Part shown: positions 1 through 8,249 of the stretch, in pieces
How positions within the stretch are numbered: the first letter of the stretch is position 1
Layout of the letters: each line of letters opens with the position of its first letter
Assembly (NCBI RefSeq): GCF_043951855.1
Contig: NZ_JBINJW010000014.1
Span: 1-64,000 of the forward strand
Length of the DNA stretch: 64,000 bases
Direction: 5' to 3'
Source: Proteiniclasticum sp043951855
GTDB lineage: Bacteria > Bacillota > Clostridia > Clostridiales > Clostridiaceae
The notes under the pieces: generated by a model
The model's input: only the letters and a program-made list of their open reading frames with translations
Told to the model about the DNA's origin: nothing
Databases searched by the model: none
Position numbers and translations under genes: made by a program

Positions 1-372
1 GCTTGAGTTGTTCCTAGGGAAGTATGCCTTGACATCCGACCTGTTCTTCTTCTTGAATCTCGGAAATCCGGACTGTTTCCTGAAAAACTTCCTGAAAGCC
101 TTCTCCCCATTCATGATGCTCTGCTTCACAGCTTTGCTGCTGACCTCTTTGATCCACAGGTATTCCGGATTCTCTGGCAGGAATTCATTGTTCAGCCATT
201 TCGAGAAATCCATTCCGGACAGGAAGTTTTTCTCTGCTTTGTAGATCTCTTTGTTTTCCGCAATGTAGAAATTGTAGATGAACCTGCAGACACCGATGGT
301 TCTGTTTATTTTATGTTTCTGCTTCTCAGTCGGATGTATTTCCGTCTTGTAACTTTTCAGCACCCTGATCAT
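1..372 (-). CDS. tnpB: TnpB-family RNA-guided nuclease, N-terminal part (cut by window edge)
   Basis: The minus strand encodes the first 124 residues of an IS200/IS605- or IS607-associated TnpB protein and is open at the window edge. Recognisable family features are the start region LKSYKTEIHPTEKQ, the motif CRFIYNFYIAENKEIY, the stretch SGMDFSKWLNNEF, and VSSKAVKQSIMNGEKAF followed by a basic FRKQSGFPRFKKKNRSD region. TnpB is known as an RNA-guided DNA endonuclease of the transposon. The RuvC active site and any right-end guide RNA lie outside the window. ATG at 372 is chosen. A GTG at 363 is an alternative and is better spaced from the AAAGGTGAT ribosome site. No tnpA is visible next to it. 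Confidence 0.88.
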   Translation of the reverse strand, partial: MIRVLKSYKTEIHPTEKQKHKINRTIGVCRFIYNFYIAENKEIYKAEKNFLSGMDFSKWLNNEFLPENPEYLWIKEVSSKAVKQSIMNGEKAFRKFFRKQSGFPRFKKKNRSDVKAYFPRNNSS

Positions 373-1239
373 CACCTTTATGCACTATTTTCCTTGAATT
401 TCTTTAAGAAAATTATAGCACATATGTTCGTTTATGGCAATTGAATATGAAACATATATTATTGTATCGAATGGAAAAAGCAGGATGAGCCTGAGTCTGA
501 TCGTATGGAGTGAACCTATGCGAAAAGCTCGTTCCTATTATCATTGCACTAAAGCTGGACTATCATAGCAGAAACATGTAAGAACTCAGGGAGTCCATGA
601 GTCATGGGCATATACCTTCACTTTTGTACATGATTGTACATATTTTTAAGAATCATTAACTACTCCTTTTCTTTTGTGCTGATCTTGTACCTATTTTATA
701 GAATGAATGCAGTGAGCATAAGCTTCTCTCTGAATGAAATCCATGGTGAAAATCACGCAAAAAAAATAAGCTTACAAAAATATGATGGTGATCACTCGTT
801 AGATAGGTGACACCATTATGAATCTCACATATTTATAAACATAATAGTAATATAATATATTGTAAATACAAAGTAAAACACCATATGATGGAGTATACAG
901 GAGTAATGCAAAAGAATGCCATCTGAGAAGAGGTGAAAAGTCCCATTCTTAGAATTACGGGCAGATGGTCCGAAATGGTTCCATATACTCCTGACTCATG
1001 GGAAACAATCAGGGAAGTCATTGAAGACTTTTCCATCGTAATAAATGATAACGTTTTTAGGATAATCAGCACATTGTTTGTGAAAATATGATAATATAAC
1101 AGGTAATAATCGAGAAAATAAATCATCGGGGAAGTCTTTGAGGCTTTCCTTCTTTTTATATATGAACAAAATGTAAATTAACGAAAAGAATGCAATAAAA
1201 TGAGTTTCTGGACAGTTATCCAGATAGGAGGACAAAGAG
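373..1239. other. Long non-coding stretch between tnpB and the sigma factor
   Basis: I see no convincing gene here. It is AT-rich and holds the tnpB promoter. It also has an inverted repeat at 785-816 (ATGGTG-A-TCAC against GTGACACCAT, one bulged base) and two TTGTACAT copies near 636-652. A hairpin around 1129-1158 is followed by TTCTTTTT and could be a terminator. A smaller hairpin at 1207-1224 (TCTGGA/TCCAGA) touches the ribosome site of the next gene. A short open stretch at about 518-568 begins MRKARSYYH and stops after 16 codons. It could be a transposase remnant but is too short to call. Confidence 0.5.
412..440 (-). promoter_or_regulatory. Probable sigma-A promoter of tnpB
   Basis: On the minus strand a TTGCCA box (435-440) and a perfect TATAAT (412-417) are separated by 17 bp. 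This places a start site about 35 nt before the TnpB start codon. Confidence 0.6.
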
Positions 1240-1833
1240 ATGATGCTGTTTACATTCATTCTCAGTGTGAACGAACTACCGAAAACTGAATATAAGCCCA
1301 TAGCCATTGATGAGAGGCTTTTTGTCCGAATCGGAAAAGGAGACAATACTGCACTGGACGAATTATACCATCTTACGGAAAGGACCCTGTATGCGTTCAC
1401 CGTATCTTTGACCCGGGACCATGACATGGCCCTTGAAATCATGCAGGAGACCTATCTCAAAATCCTTTCTGCAGCACATCTCTATAAACCCATGGGGAAA
1501 CCCCTGGCGTGGATGTTCACCATCACGAAGAATCTGTACTACTCCGAGGTGAAGAAAAGAGGGCGATATGATGTGCTGGATCCCATGGAGCTCAGCAATG
1601 ACAGAAGGTTCTCCTATGTCACCGATGCGGAGGACCGCCTGGTGCTGGAAGGGGTTCTCATGAAACTCACAGAAGAGGAGAGGGAGATCATCATGCTCTA
1701 TGCCGTATCGGGCATGAAGCACCGTGAAATCGCGGAGAACCTTGATATGAAGCTCTCCACACTGCTGTCGAAATACCATAGAGGCCTGAAGAAACTGAAA
1801 GACTATCTGGAAGAAAAGGAGGGAAGGTCATGA
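1240..1833 (+). CDS. ECF-type RNA polymerase sigma factor
   Basis: A 197-residue sigma-70 family protein. Residues about 25-95 form region 2 (DELYHLTERTLYAF, then LEIMQETYLKILS, which resembles the -10 recognition helix, then PLAWMFTITKNLYYSE). Residues about 132-185 form region 4 with a helix-turn-helix (LTEEEREIIMLYAVSGMKHREIAE). AGGAGG at 1226-1231 lies eight bases before the ATG. The next gene starts inside the stop codon (ATGA) and encodes an RsgI-like membrane protein, so this sigma factor is probably held by that partner until an extracellular signal arrives. The order sigma then RsgI-like anti-sigma is common in Clostridia. The target promoters cannot be read from this window. A hairpin (1207-1224) overlaps the leader and could be an operator. 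Confidence 0.9.
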   Translation: MMLFTFILSVNELPKTEYKPIAIDERLFVRIGKGDNTALDELYHLTERTLYAFTVSLTRDHDMALEIMQETYLKILSAAHLYKPMGKPLAWMFTITKNLYYSEVKKRGRYDVLDPMELSNDRRFSYVTDAEDRLVLEGVLMKLTEEEREIIMLYAVSGMKHREIAENLDMKLSTLLSKYHRGLKKLKDYLEEKEGRS

Positions 1834-2957
1834 ACGAAAAGAATATCAACGAAAGAATAAAAAGTATCGTGGATGATGCACCCATTGACCTTCTGGATCA
1901 GATCAAGGAAAAACCTGTTGCCAGAATGATGAGACATGACGAGATCACCAGTCAGAAGAAGCCGAAGACCCTTGTGGAGAAACTGATTCCACTGGCAGCG
2001 GCGGCCATTCTTCTGGTGATGTTTGGCACCTGGCAGCACCAGTATCTGGCGGCAGATACTGAAATCTATATGGATATCAATCCGAGCATTGAGATTGTCA
2101 CAAACAGAAAGAGTCAGGTCATCGACATCAAAGCCGGAAACATGGAAGGGGAGGATCTCATTGAGAATCTCTCTTATAAAGGAAAGGATTATCTGGAAGT
2201 GACAGGAGAGCTTCTGGATGAGCTGATTCTTAGTGGGTACCTGGGAGAGGCCAGAGAGCTTCTGCTTCTTTCTGTCTACAATGAAGATATGGAGAAGGAA
2301 ACCAGTCAGCTAAGTGAACTGGATACCTATATCCATGACTACCTGAGAGAAAGAGGAATCGACCCCGTGGTGCTGGGACAGAAGATCGAAAAGACCAATA
2401 CCATTGAAGACTATGCAAGAGATTATGGCATTTCCTTAAGCAAGATGACTTTCATCAGAAATCTCATGATTCTCCATCCGGAGCTTCAGGTGGAAGAGCT
2501 CACGCAGATGTCCATCAGAGACCTGATTAAGCTCAGCAGAAACCTGGGCATTGACCTGGAAGGTATCATTGAAAGTCAGGACTGGGAGAAGATCGACGAA
2601 GAAGTCATTCCGGAAATGGATGATGATATTGACGATCAGGATGATGACGATGAAGATGATGAGATGGAACCTGCAAGGACCAGACTGACTCTGGAAGAGG
2701 CGAGAAGGATTGCCTTGGGCAGAGTGAACGGAACGATCCTGGAGGAAGATGCTGATGATGACAGCTATGAATTTGAAATCACAAAGGATAACATGAAATA
2801 TGAGATCGAAGTCCATGCTTACACAGGAAACATCGTGGACTTTGATGCGGAAGATCTGGACGAAAATAATGATGACGAAGATGAAGATGACAGAGATGGC
2901 GATGACGAAGAAGACGAAGAAGATGAAGACGATAAAGATGAAGAGGATGATGACTAA
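1830..2957 (+). CDS. RsgI-like transmembrane anti-sigma factor with a PepSY domain
   Basis: A 375-residue single-pass membrane protein translationally coupled (ATGA) to the sigma factor. Residues 1-50 are cytoplasmic and probably bind the sigma factor. Residues 52-68 are a membrane helix. The outside part begins with YMDINPSIEIV, the hallmark of the RsgI extracellular domain. In studied RsgI proteins the Asn-Pro bond (here Asn84-Pro85) is autocleaved before regulated proteolysis. A PepSY domain follows at about 284-342 (RLTLEEARRIALGRVNG ... KYEIEVHAYTG), then a nearly pure Asp/Glu tail at 343-375. The acidic blocks suggest cation binding on the outer face, which is inference. The C-terminal PepSY unit closely resembles the last unit of the downstream paralogue, suggesting duplication or conversion between the two genes. 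Confidence 0.85.
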   Translation: MNEKNINERIKSIVDDAPIDLLDQIKEKPVARMMRHDEITSQKKPKTLVEKLIPLAAAAILLVMFGTWQHQYLAADTEIYMDINPSIEIVTNRKSQVIDIKAGNMEGEDLIENLSYKGKDYLEVTGELLDELILSGYLGEARELLLLSVYNEDMEKETSQLSELDTYIHDYLRERGIDPVVLGQKIEKTNTIEDYARDYGISLSKMTFIRNLMILHPELQVEELTQMSIRDLIKLSRNLGIDLEGIIESQDWEKIDEEVIPEMDDDIDDQDDDDEDDEMEPARTRLTLEEARRIALGRVNGTILEEDADDDSYEFEITKDNMKYEIEVHAYTGNIVDFDAEDLDENNDDEDEDDRDGDDEEDEEDEDDKDEEDDD

Positions 2958-3032
2958 AAATAATTCTCGAAGGATGCAATAAAATCATCATCCCGGAAGT
3001 TAACAGTATATAGAATAAAGGAGGAATTCTCG

Positions 3033-4556
3033 ATGACAATGAAACTATTAAGAAGAATCTGGTTTATCCCCGTAGTACTTCTGCTGGGTGTGGTAGTGCT
3101 CTATATGTATATGATACAGCCGTCTTTCCGCATGACCATGGATGTGAACCCCAGTATTGAAGTGGTGACCAACAGACTGGAAAGTGTAATCGAAGTGAAT
3201 GCGAAAAATGAGGATGCGGCTAAGATGCTGGACGGGTATGTGATCAAGGATGATTCACTGGAAGGCACTGTAGGCGATCTGGTGGATCGTATGATCTTTG
3301 AAGGGTTCATAGACGGTGGACAGGATAATATGGTCATGATCAGTGTGAGCGATGAGGATGCGGATGCTGAAATCGTCGGGAAAATCAATCGTGCCATCCA
3401 GGCCTATCTGGAGAACAGAAAGATTGAGGCGACCATCCTTAGTACAAGCCTGGATATTGTGGATGAGGATCTGACAGGAAAAGAAAAAGCAGCGAGAAAA
3501 CTGAGTGAACTGGGTGCTTCACTCAGCGAGGAAGAGCTTTCCCGGATGACCCTTAAGGAATTGTTCGAGTACAGCAGAGCACAGAATATATCACAGGAGG
3601 AGCTTTTTCATATTGTGAGCGGATATCATTATGAGGATGATCTTACAGAAACAGGTATGCTGACACCAGATGAAGTGCGCATCATCGCACTGGAGAAGGT
3701 ACCTGGAGAAATCATCAAGCTTGAACGTGATGATGACGAATACGAAGTGAAAATACTCAGTGGTGGCATCAAATATGAACTGGAAATCCATGCCTTCTCA
3801 GGAACCGTTACAGAAATAGACCGTGATGATGACACAGAGGATGATGAGAAGGAACATACAGGAGTAAGGCTCACCCTGGAAGAAGCCAGAAAGATCGCCC
3901 TTAGCAGAGTCAATGGAACTATAGTGGAAGAAGATGCTGATGATGACAGCTACGATTTCGAAATCAGGCTGGATAACAGAAAGCATGAGATCGAAGTGAA
4001 TGCCTACACAGGGGCCATCGAAGAATACGAAGTGGAAGACCTGGATGATGATTATGATCGAGATGACCAGGATGATGACGACGACAAGGTAGAAGCACCG
4101 GACAGAACCAGGCTTACAATGGAAGAAGCCAGAAAGATTGCTCTTGGCAAGGTCAATGGAACTGTAGTGGAAGAAGACGCTGATGATGACAGTTATGATT
4201 TTGAAATCAGACTGAATGGTAGAGAATACGATATAGAGATCAATGCCTACACAGGGGCCATCGAAGAGTATGAAGTGCAAGATCTGGATGACGATGATGA
4301 CCAGGATGATGATGACGACAAGGTAGAAGCACCGGACAGAACCAGGCTTACAATGGAAGAAGCTAGAAAGATCGCCCTTGGCAGAGTCAATGGAACCATC
4401 GTGGAAGAAGACGCTGATGACGACAGCTATGAATTTGAAATCACAAGGGACAACATGAAATATGAGATCAAAGTCCACGCCTACACTGGAAAAATCGTGG
4501 ACTTTGATGTGGAAGATCTGGACGACGATAATGATAACGACGACGATGAAGACTAG
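3033..4556 (+). CDS. RsgI-like membrane protein with four PepSY domains, lacking the sigma-binding domain
   Basis: 507 residues, AAAGGAGG at 3017-3024, 75 bp after the anti-sigma gene. It has only about six basic residues before a membrane helix (about 8-27), then TMDVNPSIEVV with the same Asn-Pro (39-40) as RsgI extracellular domains. Four PepSY domains begin near residues 209, 278, 360 and 438. Each starts with a version of LTxEEARxIAL and is separated from the next by Asp-rich linkers. Units 3 and 4 are almost identical at DNA level with a 234-bp period. The cytoplasmic sigma-binding part of its upstream paralogue is absent, so it cannot work as an ordinary anti-sigma factor. It may be a co-sensor, a decoy or a cell-surface effector of the same regulon. 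It probably shares a transcript with the sigma pair and ends at a strong terminator. Confidence 0.8.
   Translation: MTMKLLRRIWFIPVVLLLGVVVLYMYMIQPSFRMTMDVNPSIEVVTNRLESVIEVNAKNEDAAKMLDGYVIKDDSLEGTVGDLVDRMIFEGFIDGGQDNMVMISVSDEDADAEIVGKINRAIQAYLENRKIEATILSTSLDIVDEDLTGKEKAARKLSELGASLSEEELSRMTLKELFEYSRAQNISQEELFHIVSGYHYEDDLTETGMLTPDEVRIIALEKVPGEIIKLERDDDEYEVKILSGGIKYELEIHAFSGTVTEIDRDDDTEDDEKEHTGVRLTLEEARKIALSRVNGTIVEEDADDDSYDFEIRLDNRKHEIEVNAYTGAIEEYEVEDLDDDYDRDDQDDDDDKVEAPDRTRLTMEEARKIALGKVNGTVVEEDADDDSYDFEIRLNGREYDIEINAYTGAIEEYEVQDLDDDDDQDDDDDKVEAPDRTRLTMEEARKIALGRVNGTIVEEDADDDSYEFEITRDNMKYEIKVHAYTGKIVDFDVEDLDDDNDNDDDED
4083..4550 (+). repeat. Two 234-bp direct repeats encoding PepSY units 3 and 4
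   Basis: Two tandem copies (4083-4316 and 4317-4550) share long identical blocks, for example the start GACAAGGTAGAAGCACCGG. Each encodes 78 residues: an acidic linker plus one PepSY domain. Runs of GAT/GAC codons make the linkers prone to length change by slippage or recombination. Confidence 0.8.
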
Positions 4557-4575
4557 AATATAGCCTGATTCAATC

Positions 4576-4607
4576 AGAAAAAGACAGATGAAAATCTGTC
4601 TTTTTCT
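4576..4607. terminator. Strong bidirectional rho-independent terminator
   Basis: A perfect 14-bp stem (AGAAAAAGACAGAT and its complement) around a GAAA tetraloop, with T-runs on both strands. It ends the sigma operon from the left. It would also stop minus-strand transcription coming through the GH3 remnant. Confidence 0.92.
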
Positions 4608-4661
4608 ATGCACTTCTATTGTAGATGATAATAGTGCAATCGCATATCGGAAGAGATGGAG

Positions 4662-5009
4662 TCAGTTCATATACCTCTTCAGAAGTGTCTCAAGCAGATT
4701 ATTCAGCCTTTCAGTCTGAATTCCTTCTACGGGAGCATCGGTGATCTCATATTTCTCTTTCAGAAGAAGAATCCGCCTGACACTCTTATAGATCCGTTCT
4801 TCTGGGATTTCACCGCTAACGTCTGCGTCTAAAAGTGCAGTGAGCACATCTCGAACTTTTTCGTAGCCACCGGCAATCATTACGATATCACTGCCGGCCT
4901 TTAGGGAAAGAACAGCCGCTTCATCCAGGCCGTAATTGGCATCGATGGCTTTCATCATCAGATCATCTGTGATGACGACTCCTTTGTACTGAAGTTCTGT
5001 TCTCAGCAT
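4662..5009 (-). pseudogene. C-terminal remnant of a glycoside hydrolase family 3 enzyme (NagZ-like)
   Basis: 115 residues match only the end of GH3 beta-N-acetylhexosaminidases. They show ELQYKGVVITDDLMMKAI, with the Asp that serves as nucleophile in NagZ-type enzymes, then YGLDEAAVLSLKAGSDIVMI and the closing helices. The N-terminal two thirds of the TIM barrel, about 250 residues, is missing. The upstream sequence is instead the acetyltransferase gene, which stops 7 bp before this ATG. No ribosome site precedes 5009, so translation could occur only by coupling. I read it as a truncated relic left by a deletion that brought the acetyltransferase gene against it. Confidence 0.75.
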
Positions 5010-5016
5010 CTATGAA

Positions 5017-6198
5017 TCAGTCCCATTGATCAGGGAATCTCTGCTTTTTGAGAGGAGGGAAGTTTTTGTTGTATTTCTCCACTTCCTTCTGAGGAAGATC
5101 TTCAAAGACCTCAGAATAGGTATACTTTCCCTTGATTTCACTGAAGCTGTTTTCAGACAGTTCGATGCCCACGAAGGCATCAAAGTTTTTTCCGTCTGCT
5201 GTGGTGATGCTGAAATGGTCGCAGGTTTTAAAGCCCAATCGAGGATAGTAATCCGGCTCTCCGAAAATGATGATACCCTTGTAGCCCATTTCTTTTGCAT
5301 GTTCCATGGTCTCTTTGAAAAGCAGTTCTCCGATGCCGCATCCCTGCCAGGAAGGTTCGACGCATAGCGGACCGAAGGTGAGGACGTCATGGAGGGTATC
5401 TCCATCTGTCACTTGCGCTCTGGAATAGAAGATGGCGCCTAGAATTTCACCGTCCTTCACCGCGATTCTGCTGAGCTCGGGTAGATAATCCCCATGGGTT
5501 CTCAGCTTATGGACCAGATAATGCTCATCACAGCCCGGCTGGTGCTTGTTCCAGAAGGCTCTCTGGGTCATGGTTTCCACTGCATGATGGTCTTCCATCC
5601 GTTCGGCTCTGATTTCGATCTCCTCTAAGGTCACCTTCTCTCTTTTTCTGGGAAACCAGCCCATTTCCATACGGACTTCCTTCTTCTGCATGTCATCATA
5701 GCTGTAGGCGCAGGTATCAAGGCCAATGAGGGTGAAGCCCTCCTGATGATAGAAGTCTAGAGCGTCCACGTTGCAGGACTGGGTTTCAAGGATGATGCAT
5801 CTCCGTCTTTCTTTTCTTGCCTGCTCTTTTGCAATCTCCATCAATGCATGACCGATCCCTTTTCTTCTGTAGTCTTCTCTGACCCAGATTTCCGTTATGC
5901 GGAGCCTGTTGGACCAGAGTTCGGGATCTGTTTCAATAGCAGCAATGAGTTCATCTTCCATGACGATTCCCCATGCGAAGGCATGCTCATAGTATTTGGC
6001 ATAGAGCTGATCGGGAAAATCATCTTCTTCTGGGGAATGGGTAAGAGGCTCTGACAGCTTCTTTCTGGTAAGCTGGATGCTGTAGCCACTGGTGCTTTTT
6101 TCAAGTTTTACGTCATAGAATTCTTCTGTGGTGTAACCCATGGGCAAAGTGGTGTCTTTCCAGTTTTCTTTGGGCAGATGGATGATTTCGTAGTCCAT
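5017..6198 (-). CDS. Tandem GNAT acetyltransferase (streptothricin-acetyltransferase-like plus YhbS-like domains)
   Basis: 393 residues with two GNAT domains. The first (about 30-180) carries VREDYRRKGIGHALM, the acetyl-CoA loop (R/Q-x-x-G-x-G/A), and LETQSCNVDALDFYHQEGF, and resembles streptothricin N-acetyltransferases. The second (about 195-345) has VEPSWQGCGIGELLF and IFGEPDYYPRLGF, as in YhbS-type enzymes. A charged tail of about 40 residues follows. Fusions of two GNAT domains are known, but the substrate of this one cannot be deduced; antibiotic or amine detoxification is possible. GGAGA precedes the ATG at 6198. A minus-strand promoter is seen at 6229-6257. Confidence 0.8.
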   Translation of the reverse strand: MDYEIIHLPKENWKDTTLPMGYTTEEFYDVKLEKSTSGYSIQLTRKKLSEPLTHSPEEDDFPDQLYAKYYEHAFAWGIVMEDELIAAIETDPELWSNRLRITEIWVREDYRRKGIGHALMEIAKEQARKERRRCIILETQSCNVDALDFYHQEGFTLIGLDTCAYSYDDMQKKEVRMEMGWFPRKREKVTLEEIEIRAERMEDHHAVETMTQRAFWNKHQPGCDEHYLVHKLRTHGDYLPELSRIAVKDGEILGAIFYSRAQVTDGDTLHDVLTFGPLCVEPSWQGCGIGELLFKETMEHAKEMGYKGIIIFGEPDYYPRLGFKTCDHFSITTADGKNFDAFVGIELSENSFSEIKGKYTYSEVFEDLPQKEVEKYNKNFPPLKKQRFPDQWD

Positions 6199-6228
6199 GA
6201 ATTTCTCCTTATAATTGTACTTTTTTTC

Positions 6229-6257
6229 AGCATACGCATATTTTCAGGATATTGCAA
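6229..6257 (-). promoter_or_regulatory. Probable promoter of the GNAT gene
   Basis: On the minus strand TTGCAA (6252-6257) and TATGCT (6229-6234) are separated by 17 bp, about 30 bp before the start codon at 6198. Confidence 0.5.
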
Positions 6258-6365
6258 GAGTAAAAGATATATTTAATATAGTGAAATGAGGACAGATGAT
6301 CAGGGATATCAGTCATAGAAAAAGGATCAGGGAGAGTGAGATGGATGGAAGGGTTACAAATACAA

Positions 6366-6387
6366 AAGGAATCCCGAGGGATTCCTT
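6366..6387 (-). terminator. Hairpin terminator of the MerR-RDD operon
   Basis: A 10-bp perfect stem (AAGGAATCCC/GGGATTCCTT) whose minus-strand copy is followed by TTTTG. It lies downstream of the two minus-strand genes ending at 6528. The T-tract is short. Confidence 0.55.
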
Positions 6388-6527
6388 GAAGCTGTCACAT
6401 AAAGACGATTGAATGTAGTATCAATACATTGGGTCATTCAGTTTGATTGAGAAAAATTGAACCTTTCTCTCAAAACCCTAAAGCATCGGCTATGTGATCT
6501 GGGTCCGGACTGCCAGTCGTATCCACA

Positions 6528-6749
6528 TCAGCTGTAAAGATAAAAGGTCATGAGGATCAAAGTGATTACAGCGCTGCTCAGAGAAAACCACTTTGTGAAT
6601 TTGATGACTCCTGGTTTTACTGTAAGTTGCTCTTCCTCATGAAGGAAGGACTTCTTTTTCATCACATCCTCCGGATAGACAAAGCTGTAGAGCAGCATAA
6701 TGATGAAAGGGATTGTAATCACGGTGAGAATGATCTTTTCAAATATCAC
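6528..6749 (-). CDS. Small two-helix membrane protein, partner of the MerR-RDD regulator
   Basis: 73 residues with hydrophobic helices at about 5-24 and 52-72, joined by a charged loop (KKKSFLHEEEQ). It starts with GTG inside the stop codon of the upstream regulator (GTGA overlap), so the two are translated together. I do not recognise a family. Strict coupling to a membrane-bound transcription regulator suggests it modulates or stabilises that protein. Confidence 0.7.
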   Translation of the reverse strand: MIFEKIILTVITIPFIIMLLYSFVYPEDVMKKKSFLHEEEQLTVKPGVIKFTKWFSLSSAVITLILMTFYLYS

Positions 6750-8218
6750 TTATTTTTTCCTCCTTCTTCCATGGACTGCCTCTCTACGGTGAATTTCTGT
6801 CTGTAGAAGTTATTCGGCTCACCATCATCGTTTCTTTCAGGACGCATATGATCGTAGTTGTCCTCAAAACCCTCATACTCCACTTCATTTATCAGGGTAA
6901 TGCCCATTTCACTGAATTCGAAGGGCTTGAAAGGCTCCCATCTTATGGGACTTATGATCTTATGGGCATTCAGTGCTGTGTCGAAAACCGATTCCGGCTG
7001 TGTGAGTGCCAGGGCCATGAGGATCATGTAGTTGCTGTAGGAGTCTACATAGAAGTCGGTGTCTCGCGCATCCACTGAGAATGAAACTGCTTGCACAATG
7101 CCGGTTTTCAGATTATAGGTGAAATTCGGTGCATTTCTCAGATGACTTGGCAGATAATACTTTCTGAAATCGTAGTCGGAATCCCACGCGGAGGAGCTTT
7201 TCAGCGTATACTCACCAAGGTCAATGTCATAGGCTTCCCTGTAGTGGTTGAAGTTCTCCACGAACTCTTCCACGGTGAGATCTCCTCTGTTTGGCGGACT
7301 ATAGTAGAAAACGGACAGAAGAAAGTTCATGCCGATAACGAGAATCAGAGCCAGAAATGCCAGAAGGTTTCTATGATACCGGTAGTCTTTTATTCGATAG
7401 GCGATATCCTCATCCCAGGGTTGAATCTGACCGTTTTCACATCGGATTCTGCTTATGGACAAGGTGATCAGGGTAATGGGCAGGATACCGAAGGCGAATC
7501 CCTTTGAAAGAACGCCCCAGGTTCTCTGGAAGGATTCCTCCAGCGTAAGCCTTTTGTGATCTTCTTTCTCCAAAGTGATGCCGTAGATGAATTTCCCGGG
7601 TGTGGTCCGAAAAAGAGCAAGAAAGACCGGTTCCAGTATGAGGGTGAGAAATAGTGCCATTCCCCACAGAATTAATCGTTCCGTATTGGATGGATCCAGT
7701 ACATTCTGATGGAGAAGAAAGGTCCGGATAAAGTTCCAGAGGAGGCCATAGAGAAATAGATCAATGATTCTTGCTGCAAAACGGATCCTTGGATCAAACA
7801 CCATCGGAAGCTCATCCTGTACCTTGAAATAGCTTCCTACCTTATCTTTTGAAATGGTCTCGATCTGTTTCAGGTATTTCTCTGCATTCAGTTCACTGTA
7901 ATGGGGCGTTTCCTTATAGATGGTTCTGCAGAGATCTTCTGCGTAGGAGATGTCCTCCTCTTCCTTCTTCAGTTGCCCGATCTGTTTCGATAGGGTGTCT
8001 CGAAGGCTGTCGCTTCCATTCATCAGGGAACGGATTTCATCCAGCGGAAGATGAAGGCTGCGCAGAAGCTTGATTCTCTGTAATGTAATAAGGTCTTCCT
8101 CCCCGTATTCTCTGTATCCATTCTCAGTCCGGTGTGGAAGCAGAAGTTTTTCCTTTTCATAATAATAAATGGTTGCCCGGTCAATGCCGGACTTCATTTC
8201 AATCTCTTTGATCTTCAT
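6746..8218 (-). CDS. Membrane-bound MerR-type regulator with RDD domain
   Basis: 490 residues. Residues 1-67 are a MerR helix-turn-helix (KIKEIEMKSGIDRATIYYYE, then ENGYREYGEEDL), followed by a short coiled coil. An RDD membrane domain follows at about 145-270 (RFAARIIDLFLYG ... FRTTPGKFIYGI), then another helix near 280-298 and a soluble C-terminal domain of about 190 residues with no family I know. ATG at 8218 is chosen because AAAGGA lies nine bases upstream. An in-frame ATG at 8251 falls within the -10 box of the promoter and would sit before the transcription start. DNA binding, membrane anchoring and a probable sensory domain are joined in one chain. Its own promoter has a MerR-style operator, so it is probably autoregulated. 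Confidence 0.85.
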   Translation of the reverse strand: MKIKEIEMKSGIDRATIYYYEKEKLLLPHRTENGYREYGEEDLITLQRIKLLRSLHLPLDEIRSLMNGSDSLRDTLSKQIGQLKKEEEDISYAEDLCRTIYKETPHYSELNAEKYLKQIETISKDKVGSYFKVQDELPMVFDPRIRFAARIIDLFLYGLLWNFIRTFLLHQNVLDPSNTERLILWGMALFLTLILEPVFLALFRTTPGKFIYGITLEKEDHKRLTLEESFQRTWGVLSKGFAFGILPITLITLSISRIRCENGQIQPWDEDIAYRIKDYRYHRNLLAFLALILVIGMNFLLSVFYYSPPNRGDLTVEEFVENFNHYREAYDIDLGEYTLKSSSAWDSDYDFRKYYLPSHLRNAPNFTYNLKTGIVQAVSFSVDARDTDFYVDSYSNYMILMALALTQPESVFDTALNAHKIISPIRWEPFKPFEFSEMGITLINEVEYEGFEDNYDHMRPERNDDGEPNNFYRQKFTVERQSMEEGGKNK

Positions 8219-8249
8219 ATATGCATATCCTTTCGCTGCTTTTGACTTC

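Larger units (their letters stand above)
6199..6527. other. Intergenic region between the GNAT gene and the membrane-peptide gene
   Basis: It holds the GNAT promoter, the hairpin at 6366-6387, and a second weaker dyad near 6444-6475 (TTGAGA/TCTCAA). No gene is seen. Confidence 0.6.

Noticed and set aside
518..568. Short start MRKARSYYH resembling an IS200-type transposase start
   Set aside because: It stops after 16 codons and the similarity is too short to be meaningful.
833..1442. Two overlapping minus-strand frames upstream of and inside the sigma gene
   Set aside because: No ribosome sites. One overlaps the conserved sigma coding region.
3798..4613. Long open frame on the minus strand opposite the PepSY repeats
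   Set aside because: It mirrors the repetitive Asp/Glu codons, runs into the terminator, and has no ribosome site or family features.
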